A DNA stretch of 64,000 nucleotides from Bugula neritina (lineage: Eukaryota > Bryozoa > Gymnolaemata > Cheilostomatida > Bugulidae): assembly GCA_964035545.1 (NCBI GenBank), contig OZ037767.1, positions 15,005,998 through 15,069,997 of the forward strand, written 5' to 3'. The translations under genes were made by a program, and so were the position numbers. Shown in pieces: positions 22,401 through 33,928 of the stretch. Below the pieces are notes generated by a model. That model was given only the letters and a program-made list of their open reading frames with translations. It searched no databases and was not told the origin of the DNA. Positions within the stretch are counted from its first letter, which is position 1. Every line of letters begins with the position of its first letter.

Positions 22401-24630
22401 ATAACTTGCTTGTTTTAAAAAAAAATTGAAAAAATGTTTAAAGGGGAAAATGAGTGCTGGCCTATATAACATATATACATATATGTGAGGTCAGTGTTTC
22501 AAATACTAGCACTGAGTTTGGGATCATCCGATCATAAATTTGGGTTTGATTCCCAGTGGGGGAAATTATTTTGTGCATATTGAAAGATGTCTTGGTTTGA
22601 AAATCTCCTGGGATTACACTAGCTCTAAGCACCGATTTGTATATTTTTATGGATAAGTTATTGACCACTATTAGTTACTGTTGTATATTAGAATTTATAA
22701 AGAAAGTTAAGTTTTTATTTCACTCCAAGAGATACAAATATGATTGAATTTACGGCAAAATTTAGCAAATATAATAAGCTAGTTTCAGGTATGAAATCAT
22801 TCAGTGCTTTAACAAACCTCTCTTATATTATAATTGATTTTATAAACAGTAACTATTACTACACAGGTTAGACTGTACATTAAGGTCTTGGAAGAGTCTA
22901 TACATTCCTAATATTTTGCCTAAAACTTAGAATAAATAGTATTAGCAGCGAGATTTAAGGCACATAAAAGTGGATTTTTAAACTAAGGGAATTGTGTTTT
23001 CATGACTTTACAACAGATAGATAGATGGAAACTACACATGAGAAGAGAGAACAACTCCCAGTCATAAACTATGAGTCAGTTTTCAGTGTCTTGCCATAAG
23101 AAGCGTAACTCTACATGTACAAACATATGTATATGGTACATTGGTTTGTGTGTTTCAATGATTCGCAGTAGATGTGGCAACTGCTTGACTGCTAATTTCA
23201 TGGGTCTCATTTCTATTTATTTGACTTGAAACATCACGAACCAATTTGCTGTTTGTTTAAATTGTTTGTTCATAAGTTTCTTTAACTGCTGTATCTGTAA
23301 AAACTGCTGCAGTTCTTATTGGTGGCTTTTCTTTTGTCAGATTAACATCAGCTAAAAAATTAGCAAAGCTTGTGCATCAACAGAATCTACTGAGCAAAAA
23401 AATAAAATACATCTTTGCATAGATCATTTGCTAAGTCACATTTCTGATTATAAATTTTTCAAATTTTTTTTATTTTTTATACATTTTGCAACACTAATAG
23501 ATTCAATTAATAAGAAAACTAATCCAAAGACCTCTTTCATAAAATTCTTTAATTTTTTTTTGCAATTTAGTATGTTATATTTGTTATACTTATAATATGC
23601 AACTAATTATAAAACCAGAATATGATGGATGCAAATAAATTCAACCAGAATAATATATTATTATTCTTATAATATAATAATATATTATCATATTACTACA
23701 TTACATAAATACTACATGTAACATAATATATTGCACTTATAAAAGTAGACTACTATATGAATAAAGCAGTATACAAATAAATGTACAACAACATTATAAA
23801 AACAAGGAAATTTACCTTCCAATGTGTTTGGAACATGAGGAGGTTCAACATCATAACTAAAATATTAACAAATAAATAACGTCTACAATTCTTGGTTGTG
23901 AAAGCTATCAGCCAACAGATTTAGAAATGTGCTTTATAAGCAATAAATTTAAGAAAAATTGCGTTGCTTTTAGAACCAACATATCATAATTTTTGAGCAT
24001 CATTATTTACACCTAATTAATATATACAAGAGCAGCCTGTGAAATGACTGATTCCTATAATACAGTATTAGAATAGTAGCTGCCTTTATAATCTGTGCAG
24101 ATGTACGTATAGTTTTAGTTAAAAATACTCGCAAATATCCCATAAGCCTTTGCAGACCCGTCTTTGGCTTCTCAACAAGGAAACATTTATCTGAAATTAT
24201 AACAGAAAAGTATCAGTTTATGTTGAGGTAAAAGCTAATATTTTCTCATATGCATAGCATATTACGAGAAAATAAAGGGGATATTCATGTTTAATATGAT
24301 TTGGATAAACTGCATGTTGGACTCTATCAACATGTATAAATTAAAGCGTCACTAGACTATCCGTGAAATGTAGTATAATATATACTATATAGTTTTGACT
24401 CAACTGGTTTAGTTGGTATATACATTAAAACTAAAAAAATCACCCCTACCCGTAGATAATCCGAAATCGCCCTAGCTTACATAACTATTGGACATACAGC
24501 TGCAGTAACTGAAGAAATACGTTATATGGAAAAAGTTGTAGTAATGAATATGTTGCTTACCCAGTTCTTCAAGGTTTAGTATGCTGTTCCAAATACAAAA
24601 CAGGTGAGATAATAATACAGAGAAATTCAT
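16409..24630 (-). CDS. CPEB1-like RNA-binding protein, full-length copy 3
   Basis: Eleven exons: 24561-24630 (N1, with ATG), 24133-24190 (N2), 23816-23856 (N3), 19778-19843, 19212-19322, 19012-19083, 17689-17792, 17369-17564, 17100-17194, 16771-16866, 16409-16525. The sum is 1026 bases, or 341 residues plus stop, with phases matching at every junction. RRM1 spans about 102-175 (KVFLGGIP, GYAYAVFE) and RRM2 about 199-271 (IFVGGL, KYPIGSGRV). ZZ ligands are likely C284, C287, C296, C301, C306, C309, H314 and H321. The N-terminal part is only about 100 residues, far shorter than in vertebrate CPEB1, and shows no family motif. Exon N1 is hydrophobic (FSVLLSHLFCIW), odd for a cytoplasmic protein. 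The N2 donor is GC (GCGAGT) where copy 6 has GTAAGT. The N3-to-body intron is 4 kb. The alternative is that N1-N3 belong to the small N4 gene and this copy is headless too. Confidence 0.7.
17930..18370. repeat. Local tandem duplication in the copy 3 intron
   Basis: A segment of about 220 bp, from CTCAACTT through GCTAGCTTGACTCAG to GGCAGGACAAGAAGTG, occurs twice in a row in the third body intron of copy 3 and once in the other copies. Confidence 0.75.
18697..18865. mobile_element. hAT-type MITE, family 2 (best preserved)
   Basis: Perfect 13-bp terminal inverted repeats CAGGGGTGGGCAA and TTGCCCACCCCTG. The 8-bp flanks TTATAGAT (18689-18696) and CTGTAGAT (18866-18873) share TAGAT, which fits an aged hAT target duplication. 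169 bp, no frame. Confidence 0.85.
18889..18970 (-). mobile_element. tRNA-like SINE head, family 2 (copy 3 intron)
   Basis: Minus-strand AATGGTTAGT and GGGTTTGAATCCCAG motifs about 25 bp to the right of MITE family 2. The same pair sits at the same place in copies 2 to 7. Confidence 0.55.
19844..22064. other. 5' flank of copy 3
   Basis: Lies within the 4-kb intron between N3 and the body exons of copy 3. It matches the flanks of the other copies. No exon is recognised. Confidence 0.5.
22065..22385. mobile_element. hAT-type MITE, family 1 (copy 3 flank)
   Basis: The left terminal repeat is deleted; the right end TTAAACAGCCCTG is followed by ATCTAAAC. Confidence 0.7.
22450..22660 (+). mobile_element. 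SINE family 1 (copy 3 flank)
   Basis: The A-box part is partly deleted. The B-box-like GTTTGATTCCC and the 3' body are present. Confidence 0.55.
23216..23221 (-). promoter_or_regulatory. Poly(A) signal after exon N4
   Basis: AATAAA, 36 bases past the N4 stop. The same signal is at 50,775-50,780 in the second head block. Confidence 0.45.
23257..24630 (-). CDS. Possible 87-residue product of exons N1-N4 (copy a)
   Basis: Exons 24561-24630, 24133-24190, 23816-23856 and 23257-23351 total 264 bases, with phases matching and a TAA stop. N4 starts after TTTTTTAG and encodes DVNLTKEKPPIRT, then a variable stretch, then KETYEQTI. N4 is open for its full 95 bases in both head blocks, and AATAAA follows. 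This could be a separate small gene, or a short isoform that ends before the CPEB body. The hydrophobic start could be a signal peptide. No homologue is recognised. Confidence 0.4.
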
Positions 24631-25078
24631 ATTAATATTACATTTACATCAATATAATCATAGCAATACAGTACATGTTAAGATAACATCTACTATAGCT
24701 GTGTACACAAAATTGCTGCAAGTGAAGTGGGCAACAATGGTTTTTAGAATCAACATTGCGTTTTAGTTATTTACGTTAATCTTCAACAATCATTTTATAT
24801 TCATATGTTTGAATTGTTGTAGAAATATCTGATGAAATATATTAATCTATTATTTTAACTGTCTAATAAAATATTTTGTTAAAAAGCTTCATATTTTTAC
24901 ATGGTGAAAGCTTTATCATACGTTGCAATAAATTTTAGATATTATCTGCATGTTGTTCAAAGTAAATCAAGTAATTTGTGAAGTAGCAAAATTTTCTAGA
25001 AAGTGGTTTCAGTTAAAAAAAATTTGAAAATTTTCAATATGTAAGGAAATGTTCAATTAGAGATGTAAAGATTAAAAA

Positions 25079-25463
25079 CTCATCAGCAATTACATGGCTA
25101 AATGATCTATAGCACTTTTTCTTATTTTATCCAGCATTTATTAAAAATCTCCCTTAAGACTCAAATATTTCGCACTATCTTTCGCAAGGAAGTATTTTGT
25201 AAGCTAGCAGGACTTCAGGCTGAGTATGGCGATGGCGTATCAGGCACAGTGAATCAAATTTATGATCAGTCTGAGCATGTGCAATTACCATTCTACTAAG
25301 AATCTATAGATTTACTTTTACTTTTAGTGCAACAAAAATTTGAAGTACCATACTAGAATGCTAGCATTTACGCTTTAATTTTTTGCTACTGGTTGTGGCA
25401 TTATGTTGGTAGTTCAACATATATATATACATATATGTATATACATGTATATATTATATATCT
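25079..25463. other. Spacer between head block N and repeat R of copy 4
   Basis: No supported gene. A plus-strand frame at 25102-25299 is open for 65 codons but has no recognised domain and no counterpart after the second head block. A TA-rich run precedes the ribozyme motif. Confidence 0.4.
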
Positions 25464-25516
25464 CAATCTGTGGACAGCAGCTGTTTCAGGATTTGTCCCT
25501 TCATCAGCACAGATCA
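25464..25516 (-). ncRNA. Hammerhead ribozyme motif
   Basis: On the minus strand the order is stem I strand GATCTGTG (25515-25508), core CTGATGA (25507-25501), stem II AGGG with ACAAA loop and TCCT, GAAA, stem III ACAG with CTG loop and CTGT, cleavage triplet GTC, then stem I strand CACAGATT (25472-25465). All catalytic core bases are present and stem I has 7 Watson-Crick pairs plus wobbles. Animal hammerheads of this small-stem type are known in Penelope-like and retrozyme elements. No reverse transcriptase is seen here. Confidence 0.75.
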
Positions 25517-25548
25517 GAGTACCATGGCCCACACCTTCGCAATATACA

Positions 25549-25797
25549 TTCCCATAATTATGTGGCTTCATAGAGGGCTGCTCATAGGGGCAGTGAAAAG
25601 TTTGTCTGAGTCAATATAATTATCATTGACTCAGTGAAATATTGTCAACACCTGATGGAAACAAATCATTAAATTTTCAATAATCACTGCATTTCCATGA
25701 ATGGGAATGAACCTGTACTGATGATGCCCATAGGGATTACATGGAAGGAAAGCCGCACGTTTTTATGCAATCTATACGAAGTTATCTTCTCTTCGTA
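25549..25797. repeat. Two-hairpin repeat R, left of copy 4
   Basis: Starts 33 bp after the ribozyme motif. The first hairpin is imperfect here (GTCTGAGTCAAT against ATTGACTCAGTGA). Confidence 0.7.
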
Positions 25798-26600
25798 TAC
25801 ACCATATAATTTATGGTATAAATTGTTTATAGTTTATAGATTGTATTTTGTGTTATCTACACCATTTTTATCCTACAATCTGTACCCTATAGCAATTTAT
25901 CTCTCTACATATATTTTGCTTTGCTTTGAAAACTTTCTCATTCCCTTTATGGTATGTGTTGACATTTGTAAACTTGAAGCAGTAGCTACTATATACTAAA
26001 TTACTAACTTACAATAAATTCAAAACTCAAACTGTAAAATTTCTCTGCATGTAAGTTTTGGTAATGTGAAGTTTTCAAAGTGAAAACGAGGTATTTATAG
26101 TTTGTGAGGTTACTTTCTTTCTAAAGCTTGGTGGCTTAATAACCACTTGTGCTTCCTTTTTTGCGCATGAGTTTTAAGCAATAACAAATTATCTTATCTT
26201 GATTCATGTACAATTTCTCTGCATTTAACTTTTAGTAGTGTAAAGTAAAAATAAAGTATTTGAAGTCAACATCATATTGCCTTTTTCTTAATGCTTAGTG
26301 TTTAAAGGAAAAGACATACTAGATTTATAGCAAATAATTTATTCTAAAAGTACATGTTTATAAATACAATATTATTTGCTACCATCACTAACATAATATT
26401 TACAAATATACAAAGCAGCAAAACTTATCTATTACTGATAAAACGAAGCTTAAAAAGGTTTAATATAATTTGGCTAAAACTTTTGAAGTAAATTATAACA
26501 CAACTTGTTGGTTACAGGGAGGGGGGAGAGAGGGAGGAAGGAAAGGAGGGAGGGAGGGGCAAGTCTGTGAATAAATATAAAGCTAGTTGATGTGTTGATG
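25798..26600. repeat. Array flank block IV, copy a
   Basis: Matches 54,940-55,640, left of pseudogene copy 7. It ends in the 3' UTR of copy 4, where the purine tract is expanded (about 26,517-26,560). No gene. Confidence 0.7.
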
Positions 26601-26610
26601 CCGTGGATAT

Positions 26611-29600
26611 TCAGTCTGTCTGTGTAGACACAGACCGGGTAGATTTCACAGGATGCTTCCTAGCAACAGGTATGTGTTTTTGTTCACACAATAAGTGGCA
26701 GTCCATCCAACAGCGTTCACAAAAGTACTAAAACATGGAAAATACATTCATTGTACTTCATAGACAAAATGAAGGCTACCTTGAAAAAGAAAAGTTTTCC
26801 CATATAACTTGAATATTTCTATATTTGCAAAATATGCCTACCACATGAAAAATAGAAGAAATTTTCAACAATTAGCACTTTAGTAAGACTGGATATGTAT
26901 CTATTGTGTGGTAATAATTTAGAAGTATAAAGACATTGGCTATTGGGCATTTTACCTGAAAGCATGACGAGTGTTTACAGAAGTAGGGTCCCTCTCTCAG
27001 CATACAATTACCACAGAGAGATTCTTTTACAATGTGAGGATTAATCTGTATCTACAACACAATTTGCACTGTTATAATCAGTATAGAAACAACCAACATA
27101 ATATTGTTGCACCTTGAAATATTACACAAGAAATATTGTAGAACAATCAAAATAAAATAGCAAACCATTGAATAAAGAATTGAAATTGTTGCAATAGTTA
27201 GTCAAAAGTTAATTAGGAAAAATTACAGCTAAGCTAAATATATAGCCATTTCAAGTTACTTGTCAAACTACCTTTTTTTGAAAGCCTATCGTATTAATAA
27301 ATAGACATCCTTCCTCCACAGCCATTTTATAACTATTTTTGCATAGAAACTGCACTCGACCAGAACCTGAAATATTATCATATCTACTTTGCACCAGTAA
27401 CACCATGTTAAAGAGCAACACATTATTTTAATGTTTATTTAGATTATAGTGTATGTTTGCAAACTGCTTACATATAAACTTTATGTAAATAACTACAGTA
27501 GGTATATATTAAATTAACTTAAGTATGAGGGTCAGTCTCACCAATTGGGTATTTGTTTTTATCCGTGTCTATGCTTGCTGATATTACCCTCCCATAAACT
27601 TCTTTCATTAATTTTGCCAACATGCTGGCCGTAATCTTTCCATGTAATCCGCCTACAAATATGCTGTTCCCTTCTCCAATATTTTTTCTAGTTGTGAGAT
27701 GAAAGTTGTTATTTATATCCCAAGGAATTATCTCCACCTGGTAAACATTAAACTTTTCAAGTATATGGCATTATAATTTACAAACAAAACTGTACATTAC
27801 AACCACTGCACACCTTTTATGTAAGGACAAATAGAATAAATAATTGTTTATTCACCTTTTTACCTCTAATAGTAATTTTCCTTTCTCCATATTCTGATTG
27901 AAGCAATCTCAGCATACTATCCACAGTTTGACCATCTTCAAATACTGCGTAAGCATATCCTTCAAGTACAAAAAGAAGTGATATTGTACAATGGAGACTG
28001 TAAAGTTTTTTTTTGCACCATACTGGGCTTGGGGACTGCACTTCACCTGGGCTGAGATTTGTGCCAGTTTCCTCCACTGGTTTTTATTACTAACTAAACT
28101 TCAAAGCTAGCTTGACTCAGCTGTATAGCTAACTACCATTAGTTATTATAGCAAGCAAGTGGATGAAAATTAGCAATCAGTATCTTACTAGGAACAGAAC
28201 CAAAAGGTTTTACGGTGGGTTAAATAAGAAAGGTTGGTCTGTTATATAAGAAAAATAAAGATGAAATACTTTTTGGCCTAATAATTTACTCAACTGGCAG
28301 AATGGGAAATGAAATTTTCATAGAGACCATATCTCAAATTGGATTCAGTGAGTGCAATACAACTAAACTTTTTTGTAGATTGAATGCAGCTTATTAATTT
28401 TAAATTTCAACTACAGCGTTCTTTCTGGTAGTAGTTGGGATAGTTATAAATACTATTGCTATCTAGCTATTATTGAAAGTAGAAAAGCTGATTGGGTTTA
28501 TTAGAAATATAGCCGCATTGAAGGTACGAAACATGGAGGGGTGCAATTTCATAAATTTTATCAATTCTGCCCAGTCCACCAAAGAAGTTCAAAAACAACT
28601 AAACTTAAGTAGTAACTTCTGCATAGTTATAGATCAGGGGCGGGCAATTTCTTATCTTTGAGGACCAAGTTAAGAAGTTAACCTAAATGATTGTACACAC
28701 AATAGAACTTATGCTGCCGTGCTAATCAGAATAGCAATGACCCTGAAAAATGGGCAAAGGGTCACAAGTGGCAATGGGGCTTCCAGTTGCCCTCTCTTGC
28801 AGTATATGAATAGACAAGTATATATATCTGAGATGTAAAAATGTTGTCCCCACTGGGATTCAAACCCTAGGCTTTTGACTAACCATTACACAAAGAGATT
28901 CCCAACAACATGATACTATTAAGATATTGTATCTTACCAGATAATAAACCTTTGCTAGGCAGTTGAAGTTGGACTTTTCCAAATCTCTTCAATGCTAACT
29001 TTATCTCATCTGAAATGTTTACATATAACAACAGTAATATTATTCATAACTAACATTAACTTTGGAATTCACTTTCACAGCTAACCTACAAACTAGATTT
29101 ACAGCTATTTCAAAGGACAAAATTAAACAATTAAACAGACCTTTAGTCACCTGCTTTGGTATTCCTCCAAGAAAAACTTTGCAAGAATAACGTGGATTTT
29201 GGTTTTCAATTGGCATCTCACCTCGCCATTCGTGTGTTGCTGTCAGAAATTCTACAAAAATATTTGACAAATTAAATTAAAGTTAAGTTTATAGTGTCAC
29301 AAGGCTAAAATGATGCATAATGTTTATGGAAAACAAGAAAACCTTGTTGTTGCCGATTATTAAACATATGAAACTACTGCTAGCTTACACTTGTCTTGAA
29401 TGAGCTGCTTTATATATATCTTAAATAAAAAAACAGACTAAAACTATCATTGCACTGCTATAATGAAATATAATATTTTCTGGAGTATGACTTAAAAAAG
29501 TTGCTATTAAAATTGTTTCTGTTGTCTATGCAATAGAAAATATATTTCACAAGCAAATTCAGTAAAAACAAACTATGTGATTTCATTTTCAAATATTTGT

Positions 29601-29772
29601 TAAAACTTTCTTTAACTTTCTGAAGTTGTATATACCATACAAAGTATATAATCTATATGCTCTAAAGTATTTAATATGTAACTTTATGTACTATACTGAG
29701 TCTTACCAGCCATATTGTACTGTGATGGTGATTGAAGGATCTGTTGGTAAACTCTGAGAGATGTATTCTTTG
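26611..29772 (-). CDS. CPEB1-like RNA-binding protein, headless body copy 4
   Basis: Exons: 29707-29772, 29141-29251, 28938-29009, 27856-27959, 27542-27737, 27272-27366, 26956-27051, 26611-26727. All are open and of the standard lengths. RRM1, RRM2 and ZZ are intact with all Zn ligands. Differences include IPKQVTK and ALKRFG in RRM1, MLAKLM in RRM2, KESLC and WMDCH in ZZ. The RRM2 exon donor is GTGAGA where the others have GTAAGA. The ATG at 29711-29713 would give 265 residues. No N exon lies in its own 5' flank, which instead holds a MOSC exon and the largest minisatellite. Confidence 0.85.
28635..28799. mobile_element. hAT-type MITE, family 2 (copy 4 intron)
   Basis: Left end CAGGGGCGGGCAA; right end degraded (TTGCCCTCTCTTG). 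Confidence 0.7.
28826..28905 (-). mobile_element. tRNA-like SINE head, family 2 (copy 4 intron)
   Basis: Minus-strand GGGTTTGAATCCCAGTG and AATGGTTAGT motifs. Confidence 0.5.
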
Positions 29773-31963
29773 CTGTAAGAAGTCAAGAACTGAAGAGACC
29801 TCCCAGAAGACCTCCATTATATATAGATACTGATCACCTCAATAGGGCAATTATCTCTTGGAGTCAAATATTTAAGAACTCAATCACAACACCAGAACCA
29901 GTAATTAGAGGTACTCAGAGCAACAAAGAAAACTCATCTCTCAGGCTGATAGGATTAAGAAAGTGTCACAAACACCAGAACCTGTAATTAAGGGTATCAA
30001 AAGAAGCTCATCTGAAGAAAGAGTTACAAAGTTGCTTGAGGTAATAACGCACTATACTGAGAGCACTGAGTTTAGGGGTAATTTAGTTATTGTAATGACA
30101 TTACAAGTGAATAAACTTTTCCCCAACACTTTTCACTTGAGGTTTACTTTTATTTTAGCTGATCTAACAAATATTTGCTTTACCTCTGAAATTATTTTTA
30201 TGAAATGTATATTTTTGCTGAAGCCTGCTATTATATATAATGTTTTATCTAATAATCGGTTTTTGCACAGTATAAAATAACTTTTAAATACCAACTAGAT
30301 TTTTCAAATATATATATCCTAATAAATGTTATATAACCTTTTAAAACTTCATAAATATAATGATAATTAACTAGCCATTAGGGCTACTAGAGTTTGTTAG
30401 AGTTATGAATTTTACCAAAATCTTATTGATCAGATAAAAACATTTATATAACCACAACCAAAGCATTGACTTTTATAAAAAAACTACTAATTATTCTAGA
30501 GTCCCGTACTCTAGTAGTTTTCTAGCTAACACAAAAGTAATTAAATTAACTTGTAAAAGTTTTGGTTAAGGCTTGAAATAAGCTTTTATAATAATACATA
30601 AGTAAAAGGGTAACTAAAATTTTCGACAGTTGAATATTATTTAACAGCTTAATTGAAAAAGAAAGCAAAGTGTTTTTAGAGCTCTTTGCAAATTGTTTAT
30701 GGTGTCTTACAGCTGAGCTACTATCTTAAAATTAACTACAACATTTATAACAGAAGGAAGCACAACAGTAATGGCAAAATTTAGGACTGAGTTGTAAAAA
30801 GTCCAAAATAATGAAAAATGCTTTATATTTTGTATAAGCTTAAAACCAATGCAAAGCAATTTTAGGCCAGTGTATTTTTATTCCTTTAGCTTATTTTAGC
30901 ACATTGCTCACTTTTATATAGTTCAAATAGTATATATACTGCTTGCTTTGCCTGTTTTCCTCTCTTTGTAGACATTTTAATTATTTTGGCGTAATTTGTC
31001 AAGTTTCTTCAAATTTATGGGTACTTGGCACAAAAATAAATTTCTTTGATCTAAATTAACTTATTAATTTTGCATTTTCTATACTTCTTGTTTGAAAAAA
31101 TAAAATTTCCATAAGAAGTTTTCTTTAAAACCGATGTCTATTGTGGGCTAATTTATTCCTGTTTTCAATTTTGTGAAAATTAGAATACTATTCCAGATAA
31201 TAATTATTCACTGTTATTTCATGTTTATAGCAATCAATACAACAGCTATATATGTATATATAGGTATATTACTATAAGTTATATATTGCACCAAAATATA
31301 ATTAGCATCTAACTGGGAAGTGTCTATATCTGGGGTGAAACCCTTTCAGATAAATATAATGTAAGAGTTCAACAAATAGTCTGGTTTAATCTCACAGGAG
31401 ATGAAGTTTTAGCATTAATTATCTTGAACAATTTGTACCAGAATTATAATTATGTAATAAGATCTTCTTTCAAAGGACTCTCTGTACCAGAGAAAAAGCT
31501 GTATAATTACTCACCAATCAGAGAGGATTAAAATTTGAGAAACTCAGAAAACTAAAAGTCAAAGGCTGTAGTTAAAGAATTACATAATAGAGTAGCTGTC
31601 ATACAGCAAGTTTTGGGTACATACTTGTGAGCTCAACATAAATAACTCTTTTTCATCAAACAAGAAGTAGGTTTATAAAGAGCAGTCTGAGGTGCATAGG
31701 TTGTCTTCAACATTCAAAGAATTATAGCCTATACAAAGAAGTAGTTGACTTCAGTTCTGTTTCTCTGAATAGTGATACAATACTGCATCAGACTTGTTGA
31801 GCAGCTCTGCTTGAGACAAACTGTTACTTTAATTATTAAACCACTAGGTACAAATTAATGCAGATAAAATATACAGGGTGTGTGCTTTGATTAGTTCTGC
31901 TCTAAAATGGCAAGGTATGAAATTTCTTCTGGCCAGAGTGTTTTATACATGCTTTTTTAATAC
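29773..31963. other. 5' flank of copy 4
   Basis: Collinear with the copy 1 flank. The plus-strand frame at 29963-30280 starts with GTG and is not called. Confidence 0.5.
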
Positions 31964-32280
31964 CTAACCTTTCTAGATCGAAAGCCACTGAAAGGGAATA
32001 TTCTGATGGCAAGTGCCACATTGTAAAAGTTAGTTTGAGCTGGGGGCCACAGCATCAGCAATATTCAAAACACTTTATTTTAAATTCTTATGAATCATTA
32101 TATAATTGAGTCATAATGGTTACTGCAAGCTGCATTTGTTACATTATGTATACAAATAAAAGATTTAAACCTAATTCATAGGTGCGTGAAAAATAATTTT
32201 ATTTGTTGTGTCTTTGAGGGCCACATAAATGTAGGCTGCCTCCCTTATCCGGCCCTGCCGTCATTTGTTAAACAGCCTTG
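31964..32280. mobile_element. hAT-type MITE, family 1 (copy 4 flank)
   Basis: Left terminal repeat deleted; right end TTAAACAGCCTTG is followed by ATCTAAAG. Confidence 0.65.
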
Positions 32281-32343
32281 ATCTAAAGTGTCACTCTTAA
32301 CTTGCTTGTTTTAAAAAAATTGAAAAAATATTAAAAGGGAAAA

Positions 32344-32560
32344 TGAGTGGCATATAAAAGTGCTGACCTATGTAATATATATATATGTAAAATCAGTGTT
32401 TCAAATATTAGCTAGCACTGAGTTTGGGATCATCCGATCATAAATTTGGGTTTGAATCCTAGTGGGGGAAATTATTTCTTGTATATTAAAAGATAGTCTT
32501 GGTTTGAAAATCTCCCGGGATTACACCAGCTCTAAGCACAAACTTGCCTATTTTTATGGA
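32344..32560 (+). mobile_element. SINE family 1 (copy 4 flank)
   Basis: A-box-like TGGCATATAAAAGTG and B-box-like GTTTGAATCCT. Confidence 0.6.
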
Positions 32561-33380
32561 GAAATTAATTTAATAATTAGTTGCACTTGTATATTAGAAC
32601 TTATAAGTGAAATTAAGTTTTTATTTTACTCTAAGTGATACAAATATAATTGAATTTACAGCATGCACTAAATTACTAGCAAAATTTAGCAAACATATGC
32701 TAGTTTCAGGTTTGAAATCATTCAGTGCTTTAACATACCTGTCTTATATTATAATTGATTTTATAAACAGTACCTATTACTACACAGGTTATAGACTGCA
32801 CATTAAGGTCTTGGAAGAGTCTACATTCATAATATTTCACCTAAAACTTAGAATAACTAGTATTAGCAGCGATATTTAAGGCACATGAAAGTAGATTTTT
32901 AAACTAAAGGAGTTGTGTTTTCATGGCTCTACAGCACAGATGGAAACTACACATGAGAAGAGAGAACAACTCCCAGCCATAAACTATGACTGCGTTTTCA
33001 GCATGTTTTGCATAAGAAGTGTAACTCTACATGTACATACATATTATAGACACTGTTTATTTTATATGCAAAGACCAGGCATTTCTTTACATATTTGTAT
33101 ATAATCAACTTATACAATGTGACTAGCAAAAAGAAACACTGTCCAAACAAATAATAAAATATGTTATAGTATAAACATAGATTCATTATTGAAAAATAAA
33201 CAAAGATAAAAAGTAGAATTTGAAAAAAAACATTTAACAGGATATACAGACTAGTAGTATATTATCAAATTTTAATATTTAGCTTTGGCAAAATAAAGTA
33301 AATATAAAGGATAGGTGTTGAATATGATGTAAATGGTAAAAACCATAACAGATGTCAAAGTGAATCTGGAATCCAGGATA
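32561..33380. other. Intergenic part of copy 4 flank
   Basis: Matches the copy 1 and copy 5 flanks. No ATG-started frame with a recognisable domain. Confidence 0.5.
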
Positions 33381-33795
33381 GAGGAATGGTATGAGTCATT
33401 GACACAGACTAGAAGGTGATGTAGGAATGGTATAACACACTGACACACACTAGCAGGTGATGTAGGAATGGTATGACACACCAGCAGGTAAAAGAGAAAT
33501 GGTATGACACACTGACACAGACTAGCAGGTGGTGGAGGAATGGTATGACACACCGACACACACCAGCAGGTAATGTAGGAATGATATGACACACTGACAC
33601 ACACCGGCAGGTGAGAGAGGAATGGTATGACACACTGACACACACTAGCAGGTGATAGAGAGGAATGGTATGACACACTGACACAGACTAGCAGGTGATG
33701 TAGGAATGGTATGACACACTGACACACACTAGCAGGTGAAAGAGAAGAATGGTATGACACACTGACACACATCAGCAGGTGATAGAGATGAATGG
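33381..33795. repeat. 41-bp minisatellite, about 10 units
   Basis: Units read GGTATGACACACTGACACA, then a CTAGCAGGTGATGTAGGAAT-like half. About ten units here, four at 42,276-42,437 and one at 7,866-7,900. The 177-codon minus-strand frame (repeating Ser, Val, Cys and Tyr) is a product of the repeat. Confidence 0.95.
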
Positions 33796-33819
33796 TAGTA
33801 TACAAAGTTCAGTTCACAA

Positions 33820-33928
33820 TCAACACATTACAGAGTCACCAACACTGATGAAGCCAGGCTTCCCATCTAGCACCAGATTCATGCCGAACATAGGAGAAGA
33901 TTTATTATACTGCTTCAATAGTCTTGTC
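33820..33928 (-). CDS. Last exon of a MOSC-domain (mARC-like) protein, fragment
   Basis: After the acceptor TTTACAG a 109-base exon is open for 35 codons and a TGA. It encodes TRLLKQYNKSSPMFG, then MNLVLDGKPGFISVGD and SVMC. This resembles the C-terminus of mitochondrial amidoxime reducing component and other MOSC proteins, which have KSPLFG and a KVGDPV-type end. Those proteins bind molybdenum cofactor and reduce N-hydroxylated substrates. No upstream MOSC exon is seen, so this is a captured terminal exon, either a dead fragment or the end of a gene split by the array. Confidence 0.6.

Larger units (their letters stand above)
23125..25078. repeat. Head block N, copy a
   Basis: Matches 50,680-52,636 almost end to end and occurs in no other flank. 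It holds exons N1 to N4. Homology to the other flanks stops just after the ACATATGTATAT near 23,125. Confidence 0.8.

Noticed and set aside
33381-33795. Regular repeats that might be read as a CRISPR array
   Set aside because: Units are directly adjacent and diverged, with no unique spacers, and the DNA is eukaryotic.
33272-33805. Minus-strand frame of 177 codons rich in Cys, Val and Ser
   Set aside because: It is the translation of a 41-bp minisatellite; the unit number varies between flanks.
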